From Mangrovibacterium diazotrophicum (GTDB lineage: Bacteria; Bacteroidota; Bacteroidia; Bacteroidales; Prolixibacteraceae): DNA of 64,000 nt. Below are positions 8,162 through 16,982 of the stretch, one piece after another; within the stretch, counting starts at the first letter, position 1, and the number at the start of each line of letters is the position of its first letter. Location: contig NZ_RAPN01000005.1 in assembly GCF_003610535.1 (NCBI RefSeq), forward strand, positions 1 to 64,000. The letters run 5' to 3'. The notes beneath the pieces are model-generated. The model was not told where the DNA came from. It did no database searches and saw nothing but the letters and a program-made list of their open reading frames with translations. The position numbers and the translations under genes were made by a program.

Positions 8162-8623
8162 GCCGGTGATTGAAAGATCGGCGTACACGGGAATATCACG
8201 GAAGAACTGGTAATTTTTGGACTCAAAATCCACCTGGCAACAATAATGTTCCAAACCATTTGAAATAATCAGGAACGGCACTTTGAAGGTCAGATTGTAG
8301 CGGGCAATCTGATCAAAGGTTTTCTGCGTAATTTTCACTTCCGGCGCCTTGAACTCAACAATCAGCAGTGGATTTCCGTTTTTACCGTATACCAGCAAAT
8401 CGGCCCTAAACTGGTTCCCGTTCAATTTCAAGCCTGTTTCAATAGCCATCAGTGATGCCGGAAAAGCTTTCACTTCAACCAAATACCGAATAAAATTCTG
8501 TCGTACCCATTCCTCGGGTGTCAATACCAGAAACTTTTTCCTGATCTCATCAAAAATCTGGACTTTGGAATCGACTTGTTTGGTTCGGAATGAATATGAT
8601 GGTAAATTTAGCTGAGTAAACAT
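8156..8623 (-). CDS. Type I restriction-like PD-(D/E)xK nuclease-fold protein (HSDR_N_2 type)
   Basis: 155 residues starting at the ATG at 8623-8621; a longer frame to 8662 begins with a non-ATG codon. The core shows FRADLLVYGKNGNPLLIVEF and then K-A-P-E, a D...ExK nuclease-fold signature, as in the N-terminal domain of HsdR. No methylase or specificity subunit is nearby, and this standalone single-domain form is common in Bacteroidota. Its role is unknown, possibly a housekeeping nuclease or nucleotide-binding protein. It overlaps the acetyltransferase gene end by 6 bases, convergently, and is divergent from the AMP nucleosidase gene. Confidence 0.8.
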   Translation of the reverse strand: MFTQLNLPSYSFRTKQVDSKVQIFDEIRKKFLVLTPEEWVRQNFIRYLVEVKAFPASLMAIETGLKLNGNQFRADLLVYGKNGNPLLIVEFKAPEVKITQKTFDQIARYNLTFKVPFLIISNGLEHYCCQVDFESKNYQFFRDIPVYADLSITGL

Positions 8624-8640
8624 TTTAACGATGCAATTTG

Positions 8641-8648
8641 TATTTTTG
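8641..8648 (+). promoter_or_regulatory. Putative -7 box for the AMP nucleosidase gene
   Basis: TATTTTTG fits TAnnTTTG, 65 bases before the ATG at 8713. No clear -33 TTG lies at the right distance. Confidence 0.3.
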
Positions 8649-8712
8649 TGCATCCGCTCCAAAAAGCGGAGTCAAACATGCCTTCAAAATTGCAAAAATA
8701 TATCCATTGTAC

Positions 8713-9483
8713 ATGAAGACAAAGAAAGAGATTGTAGACAATTGGCTTCCCCGCTATACCGGTAGAAAATTAGAAGATTTTGGTGAATACATTTTATTGA
8801 CGAACTTTCAACTGTACGTCGATATGTTTGCCGAAAAATTCAATGTTCCGGTGATCGGCGAAGAAAAAAATATGCCCAGCGCGTCAGCTGAGGGAATGAC
8901 AATCATCAATTTTGGGATGGGTAGCCCCAATGCTGCCACCGTGATGGATTTGCTCTCAGCTATTATGCCCAAAGCGGTTCTGTTTTTGGGAAAATGCGGC
9001 GGATTGAAGAAAAAGAACAAATTGGGAGACTACATCCTCCCCATTGCAGCTATCCGCAGCGAGGGAACATCCAATGATTATCTGCCTGCCGAGGTCCCGG
9101 CATTACCGGCGTTTAACCTGCAACGGGCCGTTTCAACAGCCATCCGCGAAAATGCCATGGACTACTGGACTGGTGTGGTTTACACAACCAACCGACGCGT
9201 TTGGGAGTACGACGAACGTTTCAAAAAATACCTGAAAAAGACGCGGGCAATGGCTGTGGATATGGAAACGGCAACCATTTTCACCGTGGGTTTTGCCAAC
9301 CAAATACCAACCGGGGCACTTCTGCTTGTTTCGGACCAACCCATGATTTCGACCGGCATAAAAACTGATGCCAGCGACCAGCGCGTAACCACCAATTTTG
9401 TGGAAAAGCACATCAAAATTGGCATTGATGCTTTGGTTGAAATCAAAACAAACGGGCGATCGGTGAAACACCTGAAGTTTTAA
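8713..9483 (+). CDS. amn: AMP nucleosidase (short Bacteroidota form)
   Basis: 256 residues of the nucleoside phosphorylase superfamily; AMP nucleosidase hydrolyses AMP to adenine and ribose 5-phosphate. Visible signatures are GMGSPNAATVMDLLS, FLGKCGGLKKKNKLGDYILP, AVDMETATIF (substrate-binding Met-Glu) and LLVSDQPM with the conserved Asp. It lacks the extra N-terminal domain of the E. coli enzyme, as is usual for this phylum. The ATG at 8713 was chosen because the longer frame begins with TTG at 8638. The holA gene follows after 18 bases. Confidence 0.88.
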   Translation: MKTKKEIVDNWLPRYTGRKLEDFGEYILLTNFQLYVDMFAEKFNVPVIGEEKNMPSASAEGMTIINFGMGSPNAATVMDLLSAIMPKAVLFLGKCGGLKKKNKLGDYILPIAAIRSEGTSNDYLPAEVPALPAFNLQRAVSTAIRENAMDYWTGVVYTTNRRVWEYDERFKKYLKKTRAMAVDMETATIFTVGFANQIPTGALLLVSDQPMISTGIKTDASDQRVTTNFVEKHIKIGIDALVEIKTNGRSVKHLKF

Positions 9484-9501
9484 ACCCTGCAAAAGCAACT
9501 T

Positions 9502-10500
9502 ATGACCTTTGAAGATATTCTGAACAACCTGAAGAAAAAAATCTATCACCCCATTTATTTCCTGATGGGTGAAGAGAGTTATTTTATCGACCAAATTTCG
9601 GATTACATTAACCAGCATGTGCTCACTGACGCTGAAAAAGGCTTCAATCAACACATTCTGTACGGAAAGGACACGGATATTGACACCATCATTACCTACG
9701 CGCGCCGGTTCCCGATGATGTCCAGCCACCAGGTAATTATTGTCCGCGAAGCTCAGAACATCAAGAAGATTGAAGAGTTGGAATCCTATGTGAAGAATCC
9801 GCTGAACTCGACGATCCTCGTATTAAATTACAAATACAAAACAATCGACAAACGCAAAACCTTCAGCAAGTTGATCGGTCAGAAAGGCGTTTTGTTCGAG
9901 TCGAAAAAGATTTACGACAACCAGCTTCCCGACTGGATCAAACGGTACCTGGCAACGCGCAACTACACCATTGTTCCGCAAGCGTCGATGTTGCTGGCCG
10001 AATACCTGGGCACTGATCTGAGCAAGGTTTCCAACGAGCTTGATAAATTAATTATCAGCCTGCCGGAAAATTCTCAAATCACGCCGGATCACATTGAAAA
10101 GAACATCGGGATCAGCAAAGATTACAACATTTTCGAGCTGCAAAATGCGTTGGGCGAGCGTAACGTACTGAAGAGTAACCAAATCATCAACTATTTTTCA
10201 GCAAACCAAAACGCGAACCCTTTTCCGCGAACAATTTCGAGTCTTTACCAGTTTTTTATGAAGATACTGACCTACCATTTTTTGGAGGATAAATCTCAAA
10301 ACGCTGTTGCCTCGAGCCTCGGAGTACATCCGTTCTTTGTCAAATCATATATTGCTGCTGCAAAGCAATATCCAATCCGAAAAGTAGTTGAAATTATATC
10401 AACGCTGCGCGATTTCGACATGAAATCGAAAGGACTCGGAAATGTTTCGTCCAGCGCCGGTGATTTGCAGAAAGAGATGATTTATAAAATCTTACACTGA
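9502..10500 (+). CDS. holA: DNA polymerase III subunit delta
   Basis: 332 residues. HolA opens the beta sliding clamp within the clamp-loader complex. The N-terminal domain has IYFLMGEESYFIDQI, the degenerate P-loop region typical of HolA, then YARRFPMMSSHQVIIVREAQ (clamp-contact region) and LAEYLGTDLSKVSNELDKL in the AAA+ lid. Length and order fit the family. It is followed 7 bases later by the rhomboid gene. Confidence 0.93.
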   Translation: MTFEDILNNLKKKIYHPIYFLMGEESYFIDQISDYINQHVLTDAEKGFNQHILYGKDTDIDTIITYARRFPMMSSHQVIIVREAQNIKKIEELESYVKNPLNSTILVLNYKYKTIDKRKTFSKLIGQKGVLFESKKIYDNQLPDWIKRYLATRNYTIVPQASMLLAEYLGTDLSKVSNELDKLIISLPENSQITPDHIEKNIGISKDYNIFELQNALGERNVLKSNQIINYFSANQNANPFPRTISSLYQFFMKILTYHFLEDKSQNAVASSLGVHPFFVKSYIAAAKQYPIRKVVEIISTLRDFDMKSKGLGNVSSSAGDLQKEMIYKILH

Positions 10501-10507
10501 CAATTTT

Positions 10508-11116
10508 ATGACATTATACATCATTGCTGCTACCTGCCTTGTTTCAATCATGGCATTCAGCCGCCCCGATCTGATTGAGAAGCTGCAGTTCAATGCCAGC
10601 AAGATCGTCCACGAGCGCCAGTATTACAGGCTGGTTTCCCATGGCTTTGTTCATGCCAACTGGGAACACCTGATCGTGAATATGATTGTACTGTACTCCT
10701 TTGGCCGGGCAATCGAGTTGTACTTTGGCTACACCTACGGCAGAATGGCCAATGCCTACTTCCTGATTTTATATTTCGGAGGCATGTTGGTGTCCAATAT
10801 TTACGCGCTCATCAAACACCGCAACGACTACTACTACAATGCCGTTGGTGCATCGGGTGCTGTTTCGGCTGTTTTGTTTGCCGCCATCTTTTTCGATCCC
10901 TGGGATATGATTTACTTTTTCGGAATCATACCGACTCCGGGAATTGTGTTCGCTGTTTTATACCTGGTTTATTCGTATTACATGAGCCGCAAACAAAAGG
11001 ACAATATCGCCCACGACGCCCACTTTTTGGGAGCGCTTTTCGGCTTCATTTTCCCGATTCTGCTTAGACCGGACAATTTCCAGTATTTCATCGACAAACT
11101 CTTTCGGGTTCTCTAA
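10508..11116 (+). CDS. Rhomboid-family intramembrane serine protease
   Basis: 202 residues, about six membrane helices. Catalytic features are visible: HANWEHLIVNM (oxyanion-site region), GASGAVSAVLFA with the catalytic Ser in GxSG, and HDAHFLGALFGF with the catalytic His. It would cleave membrane-protein substrates within the inner membrane; targets are unknown. It is placed in a likely holA-rhomboid-aminotransferase transcription unit. Confidence 0.92.
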   Translation: MTLYIIAATCLVSIMAFSRPDLIEKLQFNASKIVHERQYYRLVSHGFVHANWEHLIVNMIVLYSFGRAIELYFGYTYGRMANAYFLILYFGGMLVSNIYALIKHRNDYYYNAVGASGAVSAVLFAAIFFDPWDMIYFFGIIPTPGIVFAVLYLVYSYYMSRKQKDNIAHDAHFLGALFGFIFPILLRPDNFQYFIDKLFRVL

Positions 11117-11136
11117 TCCGTTCAAAGCAGAAAGCC

Positions 11137-11952
11137 ATGGCTTATTTCCTTTACAACGGAAACTTTCATTCCGCCGACGAAACTATTTTTTCGCCAATAG
11201 CGCTGAAACAGTTTCTGTTTGAGGATCAGTTGAGGGTTATAAAAAGCCGGTTTCTGTTTTGGGATGAACACCTACAGCTATTGCAACTGCACTTTAAGTT
11301 GTTTAATCTGAAAGTTCCGGCAATTCTCGAAAACGAAGGGAAAGAGTTGAAACGACAAATTGAACGCAGCATCACAAAAAACAAGTATTTCCACAGCACA
11401 CTGGTTCGGATCTCCTTTTTTAAAAGGGAAAAGCAAATTGACTATCTGATTGAACTTGTACATAAAAAGGAATCCGCTTATGTTTTCAATCCCTCCGGTT
11501 ATGCTTTGGCACCATTTACAGGAATCACAAAGTCCGACTCGCCGCTTTCAACACTTGCATCCGGATCCAGAAAACTGTGGGAAATGGCCAATGCGCATCA
11601 GGATGATCCTGACACCAAACCAATCCTACTGGATGGCAATCTGCAGGTCCTGGAAACTCCGGGCTCAAATATCTATTTGATCAAAGATCAAACCGTTCGG
11701 ACGCCAAGCCCGTTGAGCGGCGCCTATCTCAACCCAGCAAAACGCATCATTAAAAAAATTGCAGAGAATTTTGAATTGAAATATTGGGAAGACGATGCAA
11801 TTACACTTGAAGACTTGGAAGAAGCAGACGAAGTTTTTCTGGCTGACGATTTGAACGGCGTACAATTTATCCGAGCTTTTGGACCCAAAAGATATTTCCG
11901 AAAACAAGCGACGGCCATCGCCGACGAGTTCAACCGCCTATTAATTCATTGA
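11137..11952 (+). CDS. Class IV PLP-dependent aminotransferase / aminodeoxychorismate lyase-like
   Basis: 271 residues. The C-terminal half has family phrases: LLDGNLQVLETPGSNIYLI, TPSPLSGAYLNPAKR and LEEADEVFLADDLNGVQFI, as in branched-chain or D-amino-acid aminotransferases and PabC. The PLP-binding lysine is expected before this region, where SGSRKLWEMANAH is found; whether its Lys is the catalytic one is unclear. PabC-type folate synthesis is one possibility. The 3' end overlaps the opposite yqgE gene by 12 bases. Confidence 0.8.
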   Translation: MAYFLYNGNFHSADETIFSPIALKQFLFEDQLRVIKSRFLFWDEHLQLLQLHFKLFNLKVPAILENEGKELKRQIERSITKNKYFHSTLVRISFFKREKQIDYLIELVHKKESAYVFNPSGYALAPFTGITKSDSPLSTLASGSRKLWEMANAHQDDPDTKPILLDGNLQVLETPGSNIYLIKDQTVRTPSPLSGAYLNPAKRIIKKIAENFELKYWEDDAITLEDLEEADEVFLADDLNGVQFIRAFGPKRYFRKQATAIADEFNRLLIH

Positions 11953-12534
11953 GGGATTTTCGGGGAAATGCTCCCACATCAGGTATTTGCCGCCGATTTC
12001 GCGAACGATATTCAGCCACATTTTTTTGCGGCTTTCCACATCCATCACATTTTGTTCCTCGATCTCGGAGACGAGCCAACTATTTTCTTCCAGTTCCTCT
12101 TCCAGCTGTCCGCCATCCCATCCGGAATAGCCCATAAAGAACCGCACATCGCCGGGCTTCACCATGCCCAACCTAATTTTATTTTTCAGTTCCTCGAAAT
12201 CGCCACCCCAATAAAGGTTTTCTTTGATGTGGATACTGCCGGAAATCTCATCACCGAGCGAGTGAATGAAATAAATAGAGTCGGTACTTACAGGCCCGCC
12301 AATGTAAATATCAGCTTCAAAATCAGGGAAATCTGGAATAATCTCGGTAATTGGATAATCCACTTTCTTATTTAAAATAAATCCGACAGCACCCTTGTCG
12401 CTGTGTGCAACCAACAAAATCACGGACCGGTTGAAATAGCTTCCGGGCAAAAATGGTTCTGCAACCAAAATTCTCCCCTTCTTTGGCTCTACATGATTCG
12501 TCTCTATTTTAAATATGTTGATATTCAGCTTCAT
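11941..12534 (-). CDS. YqgE/AlgH family protein (UPF0301)
   Basis: 197 residues. Family signature: KKGRILVAEPFLPGSYFNRS, then VGFILNKKVDYPI, IYIGGPVSTDSIYFIHS and VRFFMGYSGWDGGQLEEEL. The molecular function of YqgE is not established. It is convergent with the aminotransferase gene, sharing 12 bases at the 3' ends. Confidence 0.93.
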   Translation of the reverse strand: MKLNINIFKIETNHVEPKKGRILVAEPFLPGSYFNRSVILLVAHSDKGAVGFILNKKVDYPITEIIPDFPDFEADIYIGGPVSTDSIYFIHSLGDEISGSIHIKENLYWGGDFEELKNKIRLGMVKPGDVRFFMGYSGWDGGQLEEELEENSWLVSEIEEQNVMDVESRKKMWLNIVREIGGKYLMWEHFPENPSMN

Positions 12535-12679
12535 ATTCCGAAATCAATTTAAAGAAAAAGTTTTGATATATCAAACACTAAAAAGCGGCGATTCACACAA
12601 ATCTTTCAAGATTTACAATTTTATAACCCTTTGGTTACAAAATCCACACATAAAAATGATGGGGAATGAGAATACCTGA

Positions 12680-12976
12680 CTATTCGACAATTATGAAAAC
12701 ATCTTCGTTTTCTTTGTGCATCAGGAATTGCTCGCGGGCGAATTTTTCGAGGTTTTTCTGGTTGGTTTGAAGCTCTTCAATTTTCATCTGATCTGCTTCA
12801 ATCTTCTCTTCCAGTATTTCTTTCTGCTCAATCAGCTGCTCCAGTTTATGCTTGTTTTGCATGTGTTGCACCAAGTTATGTTCGTTGATCAGGAGAATAT
12901 AAACAAGAAAAAGCACCGTTGCGATGCCCCATTTTGTCAGTAAATTTTCCCGAATCCATTTTGGTGTTTTCAACAT
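12680..12976 (-). CDS. DivIC/FtsB-like septum formation protein
   Basis: 98 residues from the ATG at 12976-12974 (the longer frame starts with TTG at 13000). There is a short cytoplasmic N terminus, one membrane helix (WGIATVLFLVYILLI) and then a long coiled coil (about residues 45-75: KLEQLIEQKEILEEKIEADQ). This matches FtsB/DivIC, which bridges FtsQ and FtsL in the divisome. It follows pruA on the same strand, but a terminator lies between them. Confidence 0.85.
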   Translation of the reverse strand: MLKTPKWIRENLLTKWGIATVLFLVYILLINEHNLVQHMQNKHKLEQLIEQKEILEEKIEADQMKIEELQTNQKNLEKFAREQFLMHKENEDVFIIVE

Positions 12977-13019
12977 AGTTGCGCGATTGTTACCCGACAA
13001 AAGTAATCAGTCTGGAAAC

Positions 13020-13050
13020 AAAAAAAAAGGAGATGAATAAAATCATCTCC
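13020..13050 (-). terminator. Rho-independent terminator after the P5C dehydrogenase gene
   Basis: An 8-bp perfect stem (GGAGATGA at 13029-13036 with TCATCTCC at 13043-13050), a 6-base loop and, on the minus strand, a run of nine T (13028-13020). Confidence 0.85.
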
Positions 13051-13074
13051 CCTATCTGAAAATAAATTCTTAGT

Positions 13075-14712
13075 CTATTCCTGATCCGGCATAAAGTTCG
13101 GGTACAGATAATCTTTCGGCGAAACGAAAGTTTCTTTTACGGTCCGAATTGATGTCCAGCGAAGCAGGTTGAAAACAGATCCTGCTTTATCGTTGGTACC
13201 CGAACCTCGTGATCCGCCAAATGGTTGCTGACCTACAACTGCTCCGGTTGGTTTATCGTTGATGTAAAAGTTTCCGGCTGAGTTTTCCAGGAACTTCGCC
13301 ATCTTTTCAATATTATATCGGTTTTGCGAGAAGATGGCACCGGTAAGCGCATAGATTGAAGTCTTGTCCAGCACTTTCATGGTCTCGTCCATTTTTTCAT
13401 CTTCGTAAACGAACACCGTCAACACCGGTCCGAAGATTTCTTCAACCATGGTTACATAGTCCGGCTTCTTTGCCAAAATCACCGTCGGCTCAACAAAATA
13501 GCCAACCGACTTATCGCAACCGCCGCCAAAAATGACTTCCGCATCCGGGCTCTTCTTTGCACCATCGATGTAAGCTGCGATCTTATCGAACGACTTCTCA
13601 TCGATTACAGCATTTACAAAATTGGTGAAATCTTCAACCGGCCCCATTTTTACGGTAGCCAGCATTTTGCCGAAGCGCTCTTTTACTTCGTCCCAAATGC
13701 TCTCGGGCACATAAACCCGTGAGGCAGCAGAACATTTTTGTCCTTGGTATTCGAATGCTCCACGCAACATGGCTACTGCCAGACTTTGCGGATCAGCAGT
13801 TGGATCGGCAAAAATAAAGTCCTTACCACCAGTTTCACCCACAATGCGCGGATACGACTTGTACTTGTAAATATTTTCGCCAATGGTTTTCCAAATGCGT
13901 TGGAAAACTTCGGTTGAACCGGTAAAATGAATTCCGGCAAACTCAGCATGATTGAAAATCACATCACCCGCAACCGGTCCAGAAACATGCACCAGGTTAA
14001 CTACACCAGCCGGCAAACCAGCTTCGCGCAACACTTCCATAATAACAGCTGCCGAGTAAACCGCAGTGTTCGAGGGTTTCCACACCACCACATTCCCCAT
14101 CATGGCCGGAGCAGATGGCAGGTTTCCGGCAATTGCCGTAAAATTGAACGGCGTCAGTGCAAACACGAATCCTTCCAACGGACGATATTCATTGTAGTTC
14201 CAGATCCCCGCAGCCGATTCCGGTTGAATCTCGTAGATCTCGGTCATACATTTCACACCGAAGCGAAGGAAGTCGATGATCTCGCAAGCTGAGTCAATCT
14301 CGGCCTGGAAAGCATTTTTACCCTGCCCCAACATGGTTGCGGCGTTCATCTTGTCGCGGTACGGACCAGCGATCAAATCAGCTGCCTTCAGGAAAATAGC
14401 AGCACGGTGCTGCCAGCCCATGTTCGCCCATTCCTTCCGGGCTTCCAAGGCGGCATCAATCGCCATCTGTACGTGCGATGCATCTCCTTCCGAAAAATAT
14501 CCCAGTGTATGTTTGTGATCGTGCGGCGGAGCAATCCGCTTGCGACGGTCGGTCGTTACTTCGTTACCACCAATCACCATTGGCAATTCCATTTCAACTG
14601 ATCTCATTTCGGCCAGCTTGGCCTGCAATTTTTTCCGTTCGTCCGAGCCCGGAGCATAAGTTCTCACAGGTTCGTTTTTTGCTACCGGTACGTTAAAAAT
14701 TCCTTTTGGCAT
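13075..14712 (-). CDS. pruA: 1-pyrroline-5-carboxylate (L-glutamate gamma-semialdehyde) dehydrogenase
   Basis: 545 residues of the ALDH superfamily; it oxidises glutamate semialdehyde to glutamate with NAD+, the second step of proline breakdown. Visible features: WKPSNTAVYSAAVIMEVLRE (NAD site), HFTGSTEVFQ, VGETGGKDF (general base Glu) and EYQGQKCSAASRVYVP with the catalytic Cys. The length fits the monofunctional family. The partner proline dehydrogenase is encoded at 60476. It is followed by a strong terminator. Confidence 0.95.
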   Translation of the reverse strand: MPKGIFNVPVAKNEPVRTYAPGSDERKKLQAKLAEMRSVEMELPMVIGGNEVTTDRRKRIAPPHDHKHTLGYFSEGDASHVQMAIDAALEARKEWANMGWQHRAAIFLKAADLIAGPYRDKMNAATMLGQGKNAFQAEIDSACEIIDFLRFGVKCMTEIYEIQPESAAGIWNYNEYRPLEGFVFALTPFNFTAIAGNLPSAPAMMGNVVVWKPSNTAVYSAAVIMEVLREAGLPAGVVNLVHVSGPVAGDVIFNHAEFAGIHFTGSTEVFQRIWKTIGENIYKYKSYPRIVGETGGKDFIFADPTADPQSLAVAMLRGAFEYQGQKCSAASRVYVPESIWDEVKERFGKMLATVKMGPVEDFTNFVNAVIDEKSFDKIAAYIDGAKKSPDAEVIFGGGCDKSVGYFVEPTVILAKKPDYVTMVEEIFGPVLTVFVYEDEKMDETMKVLDKTSIYALTGAIFSQNRYNIEKMAKFLENSAGNFYINDKPTGAVVGQQPFGGSRGSGTNDKAGSVFNLLRWTSIRTVKETFVSPKDYLYPNFMPDQE

Positions 14713-14897
14713 ATTTTATTATTATAATTATTATTGCATTATAATTCTGTTAACCCTTGATCCACAAATCTAAATATTCGCCAAAACCTAATCCATAATA
14801 AAAATCAGCTTTCAAAAATTGTGGGTATTATATGCCCGATAAAAAATCAACAGGAACTAAAAAGTATTATATTTAGACGCATATTTTAAGTTCATAC

Positions 14898-16982
14898 ATG
14901 CAGGAACCAAAAACTCATTTGATCTCAAAAATATTTTCATTTAACCCGAGCGAAGAGAAGCGAATACGAATTGGTCTTTACCTGGTTTATCTTTCCGGTA
15001 TTGTTTTCAGCCTTTACAGTTTTACTGCCACATTGGCTGGTAGCCTGAAGTACTCGTGCATCCCGGGTGATGCATCGCTGCTGGCCATGTCGGTCATCGG
15101 CATCTATTTTTTGCGTGCCAACAAAGTATCCGGCGCAATCAACACGCTTTTCCTGATTGTACTGCCGATGTACTTTTATTTCATTTCAGCTCCTTACGCA
15201 ATCATGCCGATTCACCTGACGATACCGTTCACTTTGTGGACCGCAATCGGCTGCCTCGTTTTACTGTTATTCTTCAGCAACAACCGCCGCAAAATCACTG
15301 TTTTTTTCTTGCTGGCACTCTGTGTCCTGGCCGTTCACGTTTGGGATTCGAACAGGATTGATCAACTCACATCCTTTTATTGGAATGCCAATGAGTTTGT
15401 TTTGAATCCGATTATTGTGCTCTCAACTGCTTACATTATCTGTTTTATCACGGCCTGGAGTTTCGAACTGAACATGAAGGAACTGCGCGAAAAAGCAGAA
15501 GAAACGGAGAATGAAATCACGCAAACCCTGCGGCAACTGCAACATGGTTACTTGTTGCTCAAAATCAACCGCGACGAGATGGGAAGTGCTGTCAACATGG
15601 AAGTTCGAAAAGTAAACCTGGCTTTCGAAAACCTTTTTAAAGTGAATGCTCGGGAAGTGAAGAATGTCGACGCCGACGTGATTTTCCCGAAGATTTTCAG
15701 AAATTCATTCGATTGGAATAACTTCTTCTTATTCTCGAAAAAAAATAAAACTGAATTTTTTGTCGAGCATCTCAACAAGTGGGTCGAGTTGACCACCCTT
15801 TCTCCCAAGAAAGATTACATCGCCTGCCTGTTTCACGATATTTCATCCAAGCAAAATACCATTGTCAGCCTGAAAGAAAGCCGAAAGCGGTACAAAGTTT
15901 TGCTGGAAGCCATTCCCGATTTGTTTTTCATTATCGACAAGGATGGAATTTACGTTGACTTTGCGATTAAAGACTCTGAAGTGATCCAGATCAACGCAGA
16001 CGACATTATTGGGAATTCAATTTTCGAAGTTGGTTTTTCGGAGAAGATGTCGCGAAAAATCTACCAGTTTATTCAGGACGCTATTCGCTTTGATTCAATA
16101 GAGACGATTGAATATGCTTTGGAAGTTGAAAAAGGGACAGCAATGTTCGAGATGCGGATTGCCAAGCTGGATGACAACTCAGTGATCTCGATTGCACGGG
16201 ATATTACCAAACGAAAAATGGCCGAAATCCGATTGGAAGAAGCCAAACAAAAAGCGGAAGAAGCAGACCAACTGAAATCCGCTTTCCTTGCCAATATTTC
16301 ACACGAAATCAGAACACCGATGAATGCCATCATTGGCTTCTCGCGCATGATCGGATCACCCGATTTCGACCTGGAAGAAAAGAACCGGTTCATCGACATC
16401 ATCATCAGCAACGGGCGCCTACTGATGGAAATGATCAACGACATGATCAGCATTTCAAAAATCGAGAGCAAGCAGGTTGTTGTGCACAAGGGATTTTGCA
16501 AAATCAACGACATGATGGTCGATCTGTACCGCGAGTACAGTATGGAAGTGAGCAACAAGCCGGTTCGCATGAAACTGAGTAACGAGAATGCAAATCCCAA
16601 ATTTGGCGTAACAACCGACCGCTATTTGCTCGGTGAAATCCTGAAAAAACTCATCGACAACGCCATCAAATTTACCCACGAAGGTGAAATTGAGTTTGGC
16701 TACCAACTTTTGGACAAAACCCGCCTGAAGTTTTTTGTTCGTGATACCGGTATCGGGATTGAAAAGCAAAACCTGGAGCGTATTTTCGACCGCTTTCACC
16801 AAATCGACAACAAGAAGTCGCGCAAGTACGAAGGAACCGGACTTGGACTGGCTATCGCCCAGCACTACGCTGTTGTTTTGGGTGGAAAAATTGAAGTGCA
16901 GTCGGAAGTTGACAAAGGCTCAACTTTCTGGTTTACTATTCCTTTTGAGAATGGCGATGGCATGCTGAAAGTCGTGCGCTAG
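14898..16982 (+). CDS. Membrane-bound PAS sensor histidine kinase
   Basis: 694 residues. The first 190 or so form about six membrane helices, followed by a coiled coil (MKELREKAEETENEI), a degenerate PAS-like segment, and a clearer PAS domain (ending VISIARDITKRKMAE). The kinase core has the HisKA H-box (FLANISHEIRTPMNA), N-box (LIDNAIKFT), G1 (VRDTGIGIE), F-box (IFDRFHQ) and G2 (GTGLGLAI). No receiver domain is attached. No response regulator is adjacent; the orphan LuxR regulators at 3.4-4.9 kb are possible partners (speculative). It overlaps the opposite plug-protein gene by 4 bases. Confidence 0.92.
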   Translation: MQEPKTHLISKIFSFNPSEEKRIRIGLYLVYLSGIVFSLYSFTATLAGSLKYSCIPGDASLLAMSVIGIYFLRANKVSGAINTLFLIVLPMYFYFISAPYAIMPIHLTIPFTLWTAIGCLVLLLFFSNNRRKITVFFLLALCVLAVHVWDSNRIDQLTSFYWNANEFVLNPIIVLSTAYIICFITAWSFELNMKELREKAEETENEITQTLRQLQHGYLLLKINRDEMGSAVNMEVRKVNLAFENLFKVNAREVKNVDADVIFPKIFRNSFDWNNFFLFSKKNKTEFFVEHLNKWVELTTLSPKKDYIACLFHDISSKQNTIVSLKESRKRYKVLLEAIPDLFFIIDKDGIYVDFAIKDSEVIQINADDIIGNSIFEVGFSEKMSRKIYQFIQDAIRFDSIETIEYALEVEKGTAMFEMRIAKLDDNSVISIARDITKRKMAEIRLEEAKQKAEEADQLKSAFLANISHEIRTPMNAIIGFSRMIGSPDFDLEEKNRFIDIIISNGRLLMEMINDMISISKIESKQVVVHKGFCKINDMMVDLYREYSMEVSNKPVRMKLSNENANPKFGVTTDRYLLGEILKKLIDNAIKFTHEGEIEFGYQLLDKTRLKFFVRDTGIGIEKQNLERIFDRFHQIDNKKSRKYEGTGLGLAIAQHYAVVLGGKIEVQSEVDKGSTFWFTIPFENGDGMLKVVR

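Noticed and set aside
8156-8623. Complete type I restriction-modification system
   Set aside because: Only one HsdR-like N-terminal domain is present; no methylase, specificity or helicase parts are nearby.
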